Below the pieces are notes generated by a model that searched no databases, was not told where the DNA came from, and saw only the letters and a program-made list of their open reading frames with translations. A stretch of DNA of 64,000 nucleotides from Hemerocallis citrina. Taxonomy: Eukaryota > Streptophyta > Magnoliopsida > Asparagales > Asphodelaceae. Within the stretch, counting starts at the first letter, position 1, and each line of letters starts with the position of its first letter. Below are positions 1 through 11,599 of this stretch, one piece after another. The translations under genes and the position numbers were made by a program. The stretch spans positions 262,808,255-262,872,254 of the forward strand of contig CM030362.1 in the NCBI GenBank assembly GCA_017893485.1, written 5' to 3'.

Positions 1-540
1 CGTCACCTCTTCTGCCATGATCTCCGCTGACCCTGACACCCACATCGGGGCCGTCAGGGTCAGGAGAAGATCATGGCAGAAGAATGACCACCCATCCTTC
101 CGAAGCACCTTGTCGCCCGGGTCCGGACTTCGTTCGTCAACTCTTCTGCCCTTATCTCCCCTGACCCTGACACCTACGTCGGGGCCGTCAGAATCAGGAG
201 AAGATAACGGCAGAAGGATGACCACCCATCCTTCCGAAGCACCTTGTAGCCCGGGTCCGGACTCCGGTCATCACCCCTTCTGCCCTGATCTCCTCCGACC
301 CTGACATCCGTATCGGGACCGTCAGAATCGGGAGAAGATCACGGCGGAAGAGTGACCACCCGTCCGACGACCTCAGGTTTAGGATTTTTCAAAAGAAGAC
401 AGGCATCCGCCTTGACTCCGGTCGTCACCTCTTCTGCTCTGATCTCCCCCGACCCTGACATCCGCATCGTGGCTGTCAGAATCAGGAGGAGACCATGGCC
501 GAAGAGCAACCACCCAAGGCAGACACCTCCGATGGCTAAA
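1..540 (+). repeat. Tandem repeat array, ~134-bp unit, about four copies
   Basis: A GC-rich unit containing the phrase CCACCCATCCTTCCGAAG recurs with its CCACCC core at about 88, 222, 356 and 510, so the period is 134 bp for the first three and about 154 bp for the last. The array lies upstream of a polypurine tract and LTR, where Tat-lineage retrotransposons commonly carry tandem repeats. Short reading frames here are by-products of the repeat. The array starts before the window. Confidence 0.8.
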
Positions 541-739
541 ACTCAACATTGTTGTGACTGAAACTACAAGGGGAGTGGGGTATTTATAACCTCCCCTCCA
601 AGAACCAGCCATTATGACCCTCGGGAGCTGAAACGCCACGCATTAATTGGAGGGCACCATTCTTAATGACCCCAGGAAGTTGGAACGCCGCACAAATCCT
701 GGGGCGCCATTAATGCTCTTGGGAACCGAACCATCTCGA

Positions 740-1700
740 GATTCGTTCCGCCATTCAACGGCCCGGATTGCGCTACCACGCTCGGATTGCCGAACCCTTA
801 GACATCCGGTCGGCTAACCGAGCAAGTGCCCATCTGAGCGTCAAAACGGAGAAAACTCACTTTCTCATCAACATTCGTGTAAGATCTCGATCAGACGGCC
901 CAGATCTTGCCAGCGACGCTAAACGACAAGATAGCGTTTTCTTGGGAACGGAGCCCGTCTCGAGATTCGCGCCACCATCCGACGGCTCAGATTGCGCCAC
1001 GTCGCTCGGACAATCGAGCCCTCAGACATCCGGTCGGCTAACCGAGCAAGTGCCCATCCGAGCGTCAAAACGGAGAAAACTCACTTTCTCATCAATTCGT
1101 GTAAGATCTCGATCAGACGGCCCAGATCTTGCCAGCGATGCTAAACGACAAGATAGCATTTTCTTGGGAACGGATCCCGTCTCGAGATTCGCGCCACCAT
1201 CTGACGGCTCAGATTGCGCCACGTCGCTCGGACAACCGAGCCCTCAGACCTTCGGTCGGCCAACCGAGCAAGTGCCCATCCGGCGGCCCAGAACTTCGCT
1301 CGACCAAACCGAACTCTCAGATCCCCGGTCGGCCAACTGAGCAAGTGCCCATCCGAGCATCAAAACGGAGAAAAAAAGCAGCCGAACGATTACGACCGTT
1401 GGATCTTCCAGAAATTCGCGCTCCTGATGATGAACGGTCCAGATCTTGCCACGTGCGCTAAATGACAAGATAGCGTTCTCTTGGAAAATGCGCTCGTCTC
1501 AAGATTCGCACCACCATCCGACGGCTCAGATTGCGCCACGTCGCTCGGACGGCCGAACCCTTACACCTCCGGTCGGCCAACCGAGCAAGTGCCCATCCGA
1601 GCGTCAAAAGCGAGAAAATGAATGCCGAGCGACTACAACCGTCAGATCTCTCAGAAATTCGCGCTCGCCCAAGATCAACGGTCCAGATCAGGCCACGCCA
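740..1700 (+). repeat. Second tandem repeat array, ~222-bp unit
   Basis: A unit containing GACGGCTCAGATTGCGCC and the phrase CCGAGCAAGTGCCCATCC recurs. Its CCACCATCCGACGG core falls near 750, 972, 1194 and 1511, giving 222, 222 and 317 bp; the last interval holds an extra partial unit. Direct-repeat stretches give several overlapping open frames on both strands, none resembling a known protein. I read this as untranslated 3' sequence of a Tat-like retrotransposon. Confidence 0.8.
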
Positions 1701-2103
1701 TAAATCAGTATTTAAAAGTTAATTTTTATTTATTTAAATCGTTTTATTTATTTAAAAATTGCGAAAAATTGCTAAAAATTCGGAAAAATTCACTAAAAAT
1801 TCTAGAAAATAATTAAAAATTCGGGTGGATATTTTTGAGCCCCTGAACGAACAATTATTATCTAGAATGTACTGTTAAGGCCCCCGAACGATTAGTTAAC
1901 ACATCGCAAAATTAAATAAATAGTCCGAAAAAATAGATAAAAACCGTCAAATACTCAACAAGGCTTCAGAACAGCTCACGGCTTCAAAAATCACCTCACT
2001 ACCCCATTCGAGATTCAAAACCCTCCATTTGGACTCCGATACAACTCCACTAGCCACTAAAACAATTAAACTACTCCTCAAAGGCTGATCACACTCAGTC
2101 TTT
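1701..2103. other. AT-rich spacer between repeat array and polypurine tract
   Basis: Runs of AAAATT-type sequence, then a mixed stretch with no reading frame of note. It lies in the expected 3' untranslated part of the retrotransposon. I see no gene here. Confidence 0.5.
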
Positions 2104-2119
2104 AGGAGTGGGGAGCTCG
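2104..2119 (+). other. Polypurine tract before 3' LTR
   Basis: AGGAGTGGGGAGC directly precedes the LTR start TGATATGG. A similar purine tract precedes the 3' LTR of element C on the other strand, which supports this being the plus-strand primer site of a plus-oriented element. Confidence 0.65.
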
Positions 2120-2718
2120 TGATATGGCTAAAAATGGCGTTAAATCGGAACCGTCCAGATTGGACACGAATCTTGAAGCTCAGGGGTAAAACGGTAATTT
2201 CACATACAAATGGGTCCGAAACGGGTACTGGATCTCCTTCTCACAGATCCAATAACCCACGAATGGATCCACTCCAACGGGGTACGGGTCCCGACCCGAG
2301 ACAGACCCAGATCAGCAAGAGAAAATCAGGGTCACTGATTTGACCAAATCAATGGGCCTGATTTGCAGTTACCCTCTCACCGGAAATCAGGGGTCAGTTT
2401 CCTAAACAAACTGTGAGGATTTTACTCCTGACAGTTACACGGGAAATCAGGTCCCTAATCACTCTCACGGCGACTATAAATACCTCCCACCTATCACTGT
2501 GACCAGGTAATCACTCTTTTTCCAGCTTAAGCTCTTTCTTAATCATAACTGGTTACTAACAAGAGCGTCGGAGGGTGCATCGCCGGAATCAACCCCGGTG
2601 TATCGCACTTCCTTGCAGGTCAGCGGCAGGAATCAACAGGAGTGGATCCGCTATTCAGGTTTTTCCACGAACTCACAAATCTCATATGTTTACCCCCACA
2701 CCAGATCCAGTGGTAACA
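2120..2718 (+). mobile_element. LTR of a Tat-like Ty3/gypsy element (second LTR family), probable 3' LTR
   Basis: It starts TGATATGGCTAAAAATGG and ends near GTGGTAACA. The same sequence family occurs at 11600-12303 and, reversed, at 33817-34428, where perfect target duplications fix both ends. Shared landmarks are the gap-interrupted opening (accgttca...gacacgaatctt...GGTAAAACGGTAA), a TATA-like GACTATAAATACC near 2474 and a GAGGGT-CATCGCCGG block near 2570. The polypurine tract immediately upstream says this is the 3' LTR of an element whose body lies to the left, partly outside the window. Confidence 0.7.
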
Positions 2719-3942
2719 TAGGTTTTAGAGCTTACTCTAATTCCATAACCAATATGAGCATGTTTAAATACAATGGTAACTCAAGTGCAGGTGTGAAGGT
2801 ATCTACAATACCAATAATCTAAACATTTATTTGTCTGAGACTCAGTTTGCAATTGAAAGACCTCTTATTATTATTTCAACCAATATGAAATACATGAAGT
2901 TCTCAAAACTCTAATCCAAACTAATCATTTTTTTTATCTCCACTTTGTCTCCCCATTGCACCTTTATAAAAAAAAAATGGATAAATAACAAATTTACTTT
3001 AGCTGTCTTTCTTGAGTGAAGACTTTGCACCCTTCACTGGTAAACTCCAGTCATCCCAATCCTATATATCCAAACATACACTAAAAGTTCTTATATGTTA
3101 TGTTATCCATGGTTTCTAATAACCAGTGAAGGGAACACTTCACGATAGTATTTTCTCTTGTAGTAAAGAAATTAATGTTGCATATTTGCCAACTTATTTT
3201 AAGTTGCTAGTCAGCTTACCTGTCCTGCTATGGTTTGGAAGCCCAAATTGAGGCCACCAAATAATCATCTCACTTACGTACACCTTAAATCAAAACCAAT
3301 AAACAAATCATCAAATAAATCACCAAATTAAAATTTTTTAAACTCAAAAATGAAACAATCTTATCTCTCTGAACTTAAATCCCATGCACACACAAAATTC
3401 GAGTCAGCAAAAAATAAAGTAATCCCGTGCACACAAAAATAAAAAATTTGAATGAGAATTTGGTTAATGAGATAAAATTAGAGTCGCCGCATCGCATATA
3501 GAGGCTCTCGATTCGGTGGAGGGGAGTTGCCGATACAGAGTCGCTTGATATTCGTGCTCGATTTGGTGGAGGGGAGTCACCAATACGGAATCAGCAGCGA
3601 ATCAGATATCGTCTTGATTGATGTTCGACATTAGATTTGGATTTGCTTTGAGATTTTCGAATTTTCAAAATTTTAAATTTTAATTTTTTTTAAAATTTTC
3701 AAATTTTTTTTTAATTTTCAAAAATTTTAAAATTTCTAAAATTTCCAAAATTTTAATTTTTTTTAAAATTTAAAATTTTTAAATATTTTTTTTTATTTTA
3801 AAAAAATTTTTATAAAATTTTTAATAATTTTTTATAATTTTTTAATTTTTTTAAAATTATTTTAAAAGTTTTAAAGTTTCAATTTTTTTAGTTTTTATTT
3901 TTTAAAAAATTTAAAAATTTATATTTTCATAATTTTTTGAAT

Positions 3943-3943
<1 letters not shown>
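2719..3943. other. Unassigned sequence with A/T low-complexity stretch (3655-3935)
   Basis: No reading frame or recognisable repeat boundary was found. From about 3655 to 3935 the sequence is almost entirely AAATTTT-type low complexity. A GGTGGAGGGGAGT phrase occurs twice near 3517 and 3565. The start of the LTR that ends at 5835 may lie somewhere in here, but I could not fix it. Confidence 0.4.

Positions 3944-3981
<38 letters not shown>
3944..3981 (+). repeat. (GA)n microsatellite
   Basis: About 18 uninterrupted GA dinucleotides after the AT-rich stretch. Confidence 0.9.
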
Positions 3982-3982
<1 letters not shown>

Positions 3983-3999
3983 AATTAAATAAATAAAGG

Positions 4000-5835
4000 A
4001 GTTGCTTTGGGTGGGTGGATTTGAATTTGAGTTTTGAGGGGAAACTTTTGAGGGGGAAATGTGTTTTGTAAGGTTAGATCTGGGCCTTTAATTTTGGGGA
4101 TTAAAGGAGAGCCACTTGATAGCTTTCTTTGTGTTTTATTATATAGATTTTTAGTTCTTTTTAAACTTTTTTTAATAGAAATTTTATTAATTAATATTGG
4201 GTATTAATAGCATAATTTGACATGGTTATACATTAAATCAAGGAGTGTTTTGTGAATAAATTACATTCTAAATTAAATTATTTAAAAAAGTAATTTTGGA
4301 GCTATTTCATTTTAAATTGAATGTGATTTAAAGATTGAAATTTGATGGTTTAAATCTAGATTTATTCTAGGATTTTTATATCGTATGAAAAACGAGTCTA
4401 ATGTAGAGCTTATGAAAATTATTTGGGTGACGAATTAAGAAATGGTCAAAAAATAAAAGTGTGAAAAAGTAGATGTATTTTGACATTTGAAAATAGTTTT
4501 TAGTGAAGTACTATTGAAATCTTATGAGAAGAAGTTGTCTTTTGTTTTGGAAATTGATGAACTAAAGGAGAATAAATAAAGAAATGAAATGATTCATAAG
4601 TGAATAAAAGATTTATAGATGAATGAATGAAATTTATATTTTTGAGGTTATGAATAACCTGGGATCTCTTTGAATGTCAGATGTATGGATTCTAGAGGCT
4701 TAGTGAGACCCGAAATTGCCGACAATATTGATACATGAAAATGTGAGAAGTGTCCAGTGTAGGCTAGCATTCTCAGTGGTGGTTTTAAGTCCGGTAGGGT
4801 AAACTAGCTCTAGGTCATAATAATTATAATTGAAGTAAGGATAGAACTAGAAAAGAAGAAGTGATGAAGCTTGGGAAACATGAGTCAGGGCTCTATATAG
4901 TCCGACGGATGTATTCTGGACTATAGTTACAGTCGGGCGGATGTATTCCAGGACTGGGCTCTACATGGTCGGGCGGATGTATTTTGTGACTATGGTTATG
5001 GTCGCGCGAATGTATTCCGGGACTAGGCTCTACATGGTTGGGCGGATGTATTTCAGGACTATGGTTACAGTCAGACGAATGTATTTCGGTACTATGACGA
5101 GACGAGTCTCAATTATTTTCAGGACTATGAATGATCAGGCGGATGCACTCCGGATTTATGAATAGTCGGGTGGAAGGTAGACAGATCTCTAGTGTTCTGA
5201 GCTAGAGCGACACTTACGGAATGTTTGCGCGATGAGGGTTCTGTATGGTCGGACAGATGTAGTCCGGGACTTGAGCAAATATCGAAGAATGTCTAAATCG
5301 TCTCTTTATCACGGTTGTATGTTTTCATAACGAGGGATTGAACTCTATAATGAGGAGTACGTTAAGGGCATACCCTCGGACCTATGTAGTATGTGATGCA
5401 TAGAATTCGAACAAGTGCGCATTAGTGTTGCATCATTAGTATGAATGTCTGCATTAGTCATTAAGTTCATATCATACACTGACATAATTAGGATAGTCAC
5501 TTTACAATTTGCATCCAAGTTTGTGTTTGCTACATTAAGGAATCGCTGTATATAACATTGCGTCAGTTGTATAAAACTGACATGCCGTAGTTTTCAAGTT
5601 GCAGGACTCAGATTAGCAAGCGACTTGGAGATGAATTTGATGCTGTTTAATGTTGCGATATTGAAGATATTGAATGTTGTAAATTTTAATTCTTTTATGT
5701 AAATTTTCACTGCGTATTGTAATAAATACCAATCTAATTAAAAAGTTTTAAATTCCTTATATTTTTGTACTAAATTGAAGTAAAGATCCTGGTTTTGCTA
5801 CGAATTACCTGTGTTATGGAATTCGGAGCGTTACA
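4000..5835 (+). mobile_element. 3' portion of a large LTR (5' limit not found)
   Basis: The right end reads GAATTCGGAGCGTTACA and is followed by a tRNA-Met-type primer site, so this is the end of a 5' LTR in plus orientation. From about 4895 to 5160 the phrase GTCGGGCGGATGTATTCC and variants recur about six times, alternating with GGACTATGGTTACA. Other large LTRs in this window (6634-9907, 56213-60892 and, reversed, 24696-28286 and 61648 onward) carry different short repeats at a similar distance from the same end. The internal region is missing after about 6020. Confidence 0.65.
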
Positions 5836-5838
5836 GAG

Positions 5839-5850
5839 TGGTATTAGAGC
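5839..5850 (+). other. Primer-binding site (tRNA-iMet type), one substitution
   Basis: TGGTATTAGAGC differs by one C-to-T change from TGGTATCAGAGC, the usual primer site of many plant LTR retrotransposons. It follows the LTR end after three bases. Confidence 0.75.
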
Positions 5851-6012
5851 TACTTCGTACTACTTTTATTATTTTGTTTATAATACTTATTTTTCATTAT
5901 ACTTCATACTACTTTTATTATTTTGCTTATAATACTTATTTTAATCTATTAGAGTATCTATTTTTACTATGTTTCTTTATTCTTTTCAATTTATTTTCAA
6001 TTTATTTGCAAT
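5851..6012. other. Short AT-rich leader remnant, then junction to element A
   Basis: AT-rich sequence with a duplicated phrase (ACTACTTTTATTATTTTG at about 5858 and 5908). At about 6013-6020 it joins abruptly to the reversed gag of element A, so both retrotransposons are truncated at this point. Confidence 0.5.
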
Positions 6013-6633
6013 TTATTTTGACGCTGCAAATGCGATGCCAGCATTGAGAGAAGAGACCGCCTTAGCCTTGGCGGTGAACCTTCGTACGAAGTCTCGAAAG
6101 GACTCTCCTTCCTTCTGCATGAGGTCCAGGAGGGACACGCTCTTCTTCTCGACCTTGCAGCTGGTCACGAAGTGAGCAAGGAAGCTTGTCTTGAGCTGGT
6201 CGAATGTGAAAATCAGGTTGGGGGCGCGCTTGGAGAACCATTCTCGTGCTGGGCCACGCAGCATGGCTGAGAACGCACGACAGAAGAGAGGATCCAAGGC
6301 GCTGTGGATCATCATGAGGGTTTTAAACCCTTCCATGTGATCAGCAGGATCAGACTCTCTGTTGTATGTTTCGAACAGAGGCGGTCTGAAATTCCTTGGA
6401 ATCTCAGGATCGAGGATTCTAGCAGAGATGAGGGTCGGATAGGTTGATGTTGGATTGTGACCCACCCTCGCCGATCTGAGCAAGGAGATTCTCCATTTCT
6501 GGGTGGCTCTGAAGGACGATCTCATATTGTCTTGTCGGCTAAGTCAAGCCATAAGACTCATTGCCCTAGGCTTCCTCCCTGCAAGGGTTGTCATTTTAAC
6601 GCTCGATTATGGGGCCATCCAGGAGGGCATGGA
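6013..6633 (-). pseudogene. gag fragment (C-terminal side), Tat-like element A
   Basis: The minus strand encodes a capsid-type Retrotrans_gag segment of about 170 residues (6525 to 6013) with the phrases DPADHMEGFKTLMMIHSALDPL, REWFSKRAPN and LDLMQKEGESFRDFVRRFT split over its length. It matches the gag of element D at 44760-45100 position by position. Gag forms the retrotransposon's cytoplasmic particle. The fragment ends at the junction with foreign sequence near 6013, so nucleocapsid, protease and polymerase are gone. At 6633 the gag is interrupted by a solo LTR; its upstream half resumes at 9908, and the two halves join in a reading that follows the element C and D gags (EVLYAL). Not functional. 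Confidence 0.85.
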
Positions 6634-9600
6634 TGTAACATCCTGAAATTTAAAATAATATTTTAGAATTTATAAATGAATTAAATTGAAATTTTGTGAT
6701 TTAGTAAATATTTTTCTAAAATTTATCTTTTTGCACGTGCAAATATTTTCCTAGAAAACACAAAGTCAGCAAAATCCATTTGGAAAATCTCAAATTTATT
6801 AGTAGATATTATTTATAAATTTCCTGGATTTTTATAAATGATTTATGACATATTTGCAAATACTAAAAAATGAAGGATTTTTGTGCAAAATTGTCACTTG
6901 GAGTAAAAACTTCAAATTTCGGTTTTCTGGGTTGTGCATTTTGGCCGGCTAAGTCAGGGGAGTAAGAGGATTTTATTTTATTTTATTTTAAATCAATTTG
7001 ATTAACTAATAATTGGAATGATCCATATATGTAAAGAAATAATTTCCTTGAGGAGTAAATTTGTAAACTTTGTGAAACACTAAAAACTGGAATCCCAACC
7101 TATATTAGGGGCAGCAGCCTCCCATTCCCTGTTGTGCACTCAAAACGTATTTTCTTTTTATTTTCTTGGAGTTTAAAGCTTGGATCTTGGATTTTTGCAA
7201 AGGAGAAGAAAGAGGCTTTTCTTTATTATTTCGTTTTTGCTTCGATTTAATCTTCTTAAGGTGAGTGATACTTTCATTCCTCTTGTTTGCTATATGATTA
7301 TAAGTTGTACAAGTAGAATGCATGACTAGAAGTTGTATGATTATAAAATATTATGAGTGAGTATAAATTGTGATGTATGAATAACCAATCAATAACTTTC
7401 ATGAAGGAATATAAATTTATGAGTAATTTCCATGCTTAAATACACAAAGATCTTCACTTTCTTATGCCAAGCTCGAATAAATCATGTTTTGAATGGATCT
7501 TGAATGTGTATGTGATTTGTAGAGTTGTTATTTGATTTGGCATTGAACAAATTAGTGCTTGTATGAGAAATTATTGAATTTGTGGATGTATGAATAGATT
7601 GCCATTGGATTAGTAACATCATACATGCACATGGATGAACAAAGGATCTTTAAGTTGCTGTTTTGCATTTGTATTCACTGTTTTGAGATTAAAGATGAAG
7701 AATTATTATTGGTTTGGATTGGGATTGAATAAGAAGTGAAATAACTTGATGTTAAGTTGGAAGGATTGAAATAGTTTGACAAATGAATGTGTAAAACAAG
7801 ATTTCTCTCAAATTTAAACATGTTTGAATTGTGTTTTCTGTATATGAAGAAAATTTTGACTACATTGTAAGAGTTCAAATATTTGTATGAGAAGTTCTTC
7901 AAAATCTTGATTTTGCTACAATATGATTTCGGAAATTTGCTTCTCTTTGTGAAGTTTACATGAGGATTTATGAACCGTGTTGTCTTTGCCAAAGATGCAC
8001 TTACTGTATCTCAGGCTTTCATCATTTGAAATTGTGTATTCGAAGTTTTAAACATATATCAGTTTTTGAAAGAGTTGCAAAATTCTGGCTATCCAAGATT
8101 TGGCATGCCAGTCGACTGCAGTGCATTTGAACGCGAGGTGACAGTCGACTGCATGCCTAGTATGTTTCCTTTCAACGCTGTGCAGTCGACTGCAGTTGTT
8201 TTGCCGTAATTTCCAGTCGACTGCCATTGTTGAAATGAGTTTCTTTGTGTACTGTCAGTTGACCACCATTTTTTCTACAGTATGTGACAATCGACTGCCA
8301 TAGATTTTGAGTTGTTGTTTTCTTTGAGTATTGTCGGTTGACCGCAACCTTTTCAATTGTATATGACAGTCGACTGTCATGCTCTATTTTGCTGTTCTTC
8401 AAATGATTGTTTATTTGAGTTTGCAAAGTTAATTTCTCTGATTCTTAGCAATAATTTAACTAAGATTTCACCACTTTCAGAGAGCATGTATTCTCAAATT
8501 TTATCAAGTATTTAAATTCTAATTCTTGTGGTTTCAAAAAGTGAACATTTCGTGATTTCCAAAAGTATTATATTGAATCTATTCTTCGCTATTTTGAGAG
8601 TGTAAATCTCAGTTTTGTTCATACTTCATTTTAATTTTGATAAATTATACAATTGTACTTTGGAAGTATTTGATTTTATTAACTATCGGCTTTGAGGGAA
8701 ACCTCGTTATGAGTTGGATTATTGTGATTTATGAGATACCAAGAAATGTTGAATTGGTGTTGTGTTTTGAGACTCTAGAGGTTGAGTGGGATCCTAACAT
8801 GTCGGCGGCGGAGACTTTGTGGATATTTTGGACAGTGGAGCCTTGTTGTTGAATTAATTGAATTAAGTCCGGCATGGTACGCAAACTCTAGGGGCAATTG
8901 TGACTTAATTAATAATAATCAACCTAAGGACAGGCATTAGTTGGAGTTGTGATGAAATAAGGGCAAACATGGGTAGGGGGCCTCATATGATCTGCCGTGT
9001 GAGATAATTCCTAGAATTATCGAGGTGTTAGTGAAATAGTCTCCGAAATTACCTGCAGTGTGAGATTGATCTCCGGAATTATCAGGATCGAGGCGACGCT
9101 CATGGGATATTCGTGTGATTAGGCGTCATTGCTTGCAGTAGTCATTCTCAAAGATTCCCAAGTGTGAGTGAAATAGTCTTCAGAATTATCTGTGGATAGA
9201 ATTTGACCTCCGGAATTATCCGGACATGGGCTAGATACTCATAGAATAATCTAAATCTTAAAGTAATTGCCGTAGTAGGATTAGTTGCATAACGTGGGAT
9301 TAAACCCTACAAAGTGGAGAACGATAAGGGCTTGCACCAGACCTATGTAGAGTGGGATGCATAGACTCCGACAAGTATGCATTAGAAATCATCATAAGTA
9401 TTGCGTTTCTTGACTTGTTTTATGCGTGCTCGTTTTTCTGTTTTTCTTACACTAGACACTTAGCCTAGTTCCACTTGTTGACTTACGATTTTATTATTTA
9501 TATTTTCATTTAAGTTTGTATTTTCTCTAATTATCACTCACACTGTTATAACTGATCCCTGTAGTTTTGGGGGTTAGGGATGTCTCTAGCCTCATGTTTT

Positions 9601-9907
9601 ATAGGAAGGTACTGTTAGCATGGAGTTGGGAGCATGTGATAGAATACTTAATGTTTATGCATATCTTGTAAAAAGATTGATTGTAAAGAGGAAAATTTTA
9701 TTTATGGTGCTTTTAAATACCGCTGTGTTGTAAAAAGAATTGTAGTTCAAAGTGTTTAAATTCCGCTATGATTTGTAAAAGAGTTGATGTAATAAAAGTT
9801 TTAAATTTCTCTGTATTTGGATGCTATATTTATGATTACAATTGAGGTTGATTCTGGAATTTGTGCCACGTATTTCTAATTTACTTATTGAAATTCGGGG
9901 CGCTACA
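6634..9907 (+). mobile_element. Large solo LTR (3274 bp) inserted in gag of element A
   Basis: It begins TGTAACATCCTGAAATTT and ends AAATTCGGGGCGCTACA; the same end, reversed, opens the LTR at 61648. No internal coding region or second LTR accompanies it, so it is a solo LTR. The flanks are ATGGA and GTAGA, a five-base duplication with two transitions, but the interrupted gag reads through the site, which supports the boundaries. Inside are a cluster of CAGTCGACTG palindromes (8109-8376), a region of GATAATTCC/GGAATTATC repeats (about 9005-9225) and a low-GC 5' part. Its size fits Ty3/gypsy elements with multi-kilobase LTRs; the lineage is not determinable without its internal region. Confidence 0.85.
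8109..8376. repeat. Cluster of CAGTCGACTG palindromes in the solo LTR
   Basis: Exact copies of the 10-bp palindrome start at 8109, 8142, 8183, 8214 and 8367. Degenerate copies start near 8256 (CAGTTGACC), 8288 (CAATCGACTG) and 8335 (CGGTTGACC). Spacing is mostly 31-42 bp. The differences are mainly transitions, as expected from decay of methylated C. A related degenerate cluster lies in the reversed LTR at about 63202-63320. Confidence 0.85.
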
Positions 9908-10300
9908 GTAGAGGACCTCATTCCTGAAATCCCAGAATTCTCCTCTCGTGACTACGACATGCTCACCTTGACTGTTCGGCGGTGGTCTATCTCTCGAGGA
10001 GTAGCTACGCCTTTGCTCTTGATCTTGGAATAGGTGAATGTTGTGGGTCGGAGCCTGGTTGGAGGCAGTCGTGCCCCTTGATCGGCTGAGCTGGTGCTGA
10101 AGGTCATCCACAGGCTGCCGGTTGTTGATGACGCACCGATGGTCATCGGCGACCGAGCATGAAGCGCTCGGGCAAGAATCTGATTGACCCTCGGCTCTCT
10201 GCCTTCAAGACCCCTATGTGTTTGCATGACTGCAAGAAGGATGAGGAGGGTCGGGATGACATCCTGTCGTAGGTGTTCTCTTGGCTTTGGGTGTCAAGGA
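9908..10300 (-). pseudogene. gag N-terminal part, element A
   Basis: On the minus strand the sequence contains a TPKAKRTPTTGC stretch (compare the APKAKK start of the element D gag), a proline/serine-rich linker and VVVTRGEFWDFRNEVLY, which matches HVTRAEFREFRDEVLY in element C and HMTRAEFHEFQ in element D. The expected ATG is mutated and the frame is shifted at least once. It continues into 6633-6013 across the inserted LTR. Confidence 0.75.
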
Positions 10301-10351
10301 AGGATTGGCCCCACGGTGAGATCCGAGTCTGGGATCAAATCAGTCTGTCTG

Positions 10352-10369
10352 TTCCCACAGATGATGCAA
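10352..10369 (-). other. Degenerate primer-binding site, element A
   Basis: The minus strand reads TTGCATCATCTGTGGGAA, separated by GAT from the LTR end. The matching sites are TGGCGTCGTCTGTGAGAA in element D and TGGCGCCGTCTGAGGGAA in element C, so this copy carries several transitions. Confidence 0.7.
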
Positions 10370-10372
10370 ATC

Positions 10373-10831
10373 TGATGCTTTTGATTTAGATGTGGGAGAA
10401 GATGTGATTTCTTGTTATTTGTAGAGAGAGAGAGACAGATCTCAACCACAGATCTGGATCTGCGATGAAGATTTTTTAAGGAGCAGGAGAGAGGGTACTG
10501 TTGGTAACTTGCTACCTTAAACATCTATAAAACGCGTAGAAACACGGGGAAAGATTCCGGCGACAAGCTCTCCATCGGTCTAGTTAGTCCCTGGGTAAAA
10601 AAATGTGAAGCTAGTGGTTTAGAAGATAAAATGACATTACCTTGGAAATGGGGTGACTGCCTGGTATTTATAGGCAGAGAGAGGGGACCTTAACGGGCCG
10701 GGTTGACCCTCTCTCCGTAGGCTTGACCCGCAGAAGGCCCATAGGATGTACAAGCCTGGTTATCAGGGATTCGAACATCCTGAGAAGATTTAAATGACTT
10801 AGATCGAGGGGCTGGACTTTTACCCACATCA
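10373..10831 (-). mobile_element. 5' LTR of Tat-like element A (459 bp)
   Basis: On the minus strand it opens TGATGTGGGTAAAAGTCC and ends AAAGCATCA. Length and landmarks match the LTRs of element C (456 and 457 bp) and element D (466 bp), including a TATA-like TATAAATACC in the middle. The other LTR of element A is lost, so no target duplication can be checked. Confidence 0.8.
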
Positions 10832-11594
10832 AATATCATGATGAACCTACTCCCAGAAGAGTTTGAGTAAGTTTTGTAAATTCTGGATCGAAGTAGATGT
10901 TTTCACGATTGATGAAATAATATAAGATTTGAGGATGATCTATAACTTCGAAATTTTAGCTTAGTGGCATGAACTTTTCATATGGTATCAGAGCAACCTA
11001 GGTACGACTCCCACTGCGTACGCAATTTCAATGAGGATTTTTTATAAAAAACAAACCCGCTGGATATTGTCCAGGTCTCGACTTCTTTGGCTCATAAAAA
11101 AATGGGCTCTCGATCTGAGGGGGCGTATTAGAATACAGACCAGTGTGGCATGTGGGCAGGTGTTGAACAAAATGTCCTCCAATCTGCATGAAAATAGCAA
11201 CCTTATATTGGTCATCTCTTCTGTTAGATTTAGAGATATTTGAGAAAATAATGTGTTGTCTTTAATAATGCATTGAGCTAAGTTCTTATAGTATTATAAA
11301 AGTAAGTACATAGAGATGAGAACTGTATAGCGATAAGGATTACGTAAAGAGATAAAGAGAATAATACTAAACATATTTTCTATGTAACAACATCCATATA
11401 TCTTACTTATATAAAGTATGGAAAACATAACATCCATACCTTCATCGAAGTTTCATTGATATATCATTCGGCTATGGTCATACTTTCTGCCTCGAAATGT
11501 TGTAGATTGGACGGATTGGTGTAGCTATATATGTCACAAGCTGCATGTCACCAATGTATTAGGTATGATCCTTGAGGTACAAAATAGTAATATT
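10832..11594. other. Non-genic sequence with a decayed retrotransposon remnant
   Basis: TGGTATCAGAGC at 10983-10994 is a tRNA-Met primer site, and GAGGGGGCGTATTAGAATAC near 11117 looks like a polypurine tract next to a copia-type LTR start. They are only about 120 bp apart, so this could be the core of a TRIM or a deleted copia element, but I see no matching flanking repeats. Nothing else was recognised. Confidence 0.4.
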
Positions 11595-11599
11595 GTAGC

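Noticed and set aside
1..1700. CRISPR array or host gene family in the repeats
   Set aside because: Units are over 130 bp, adjoin directly without unique spacers, and lie beside an LTR in plant DNA.
10960..11140. Second TRIM
   Set aside because: A primer site and polypurine-like tract are close together, but I could not find matching LTRs on either side.
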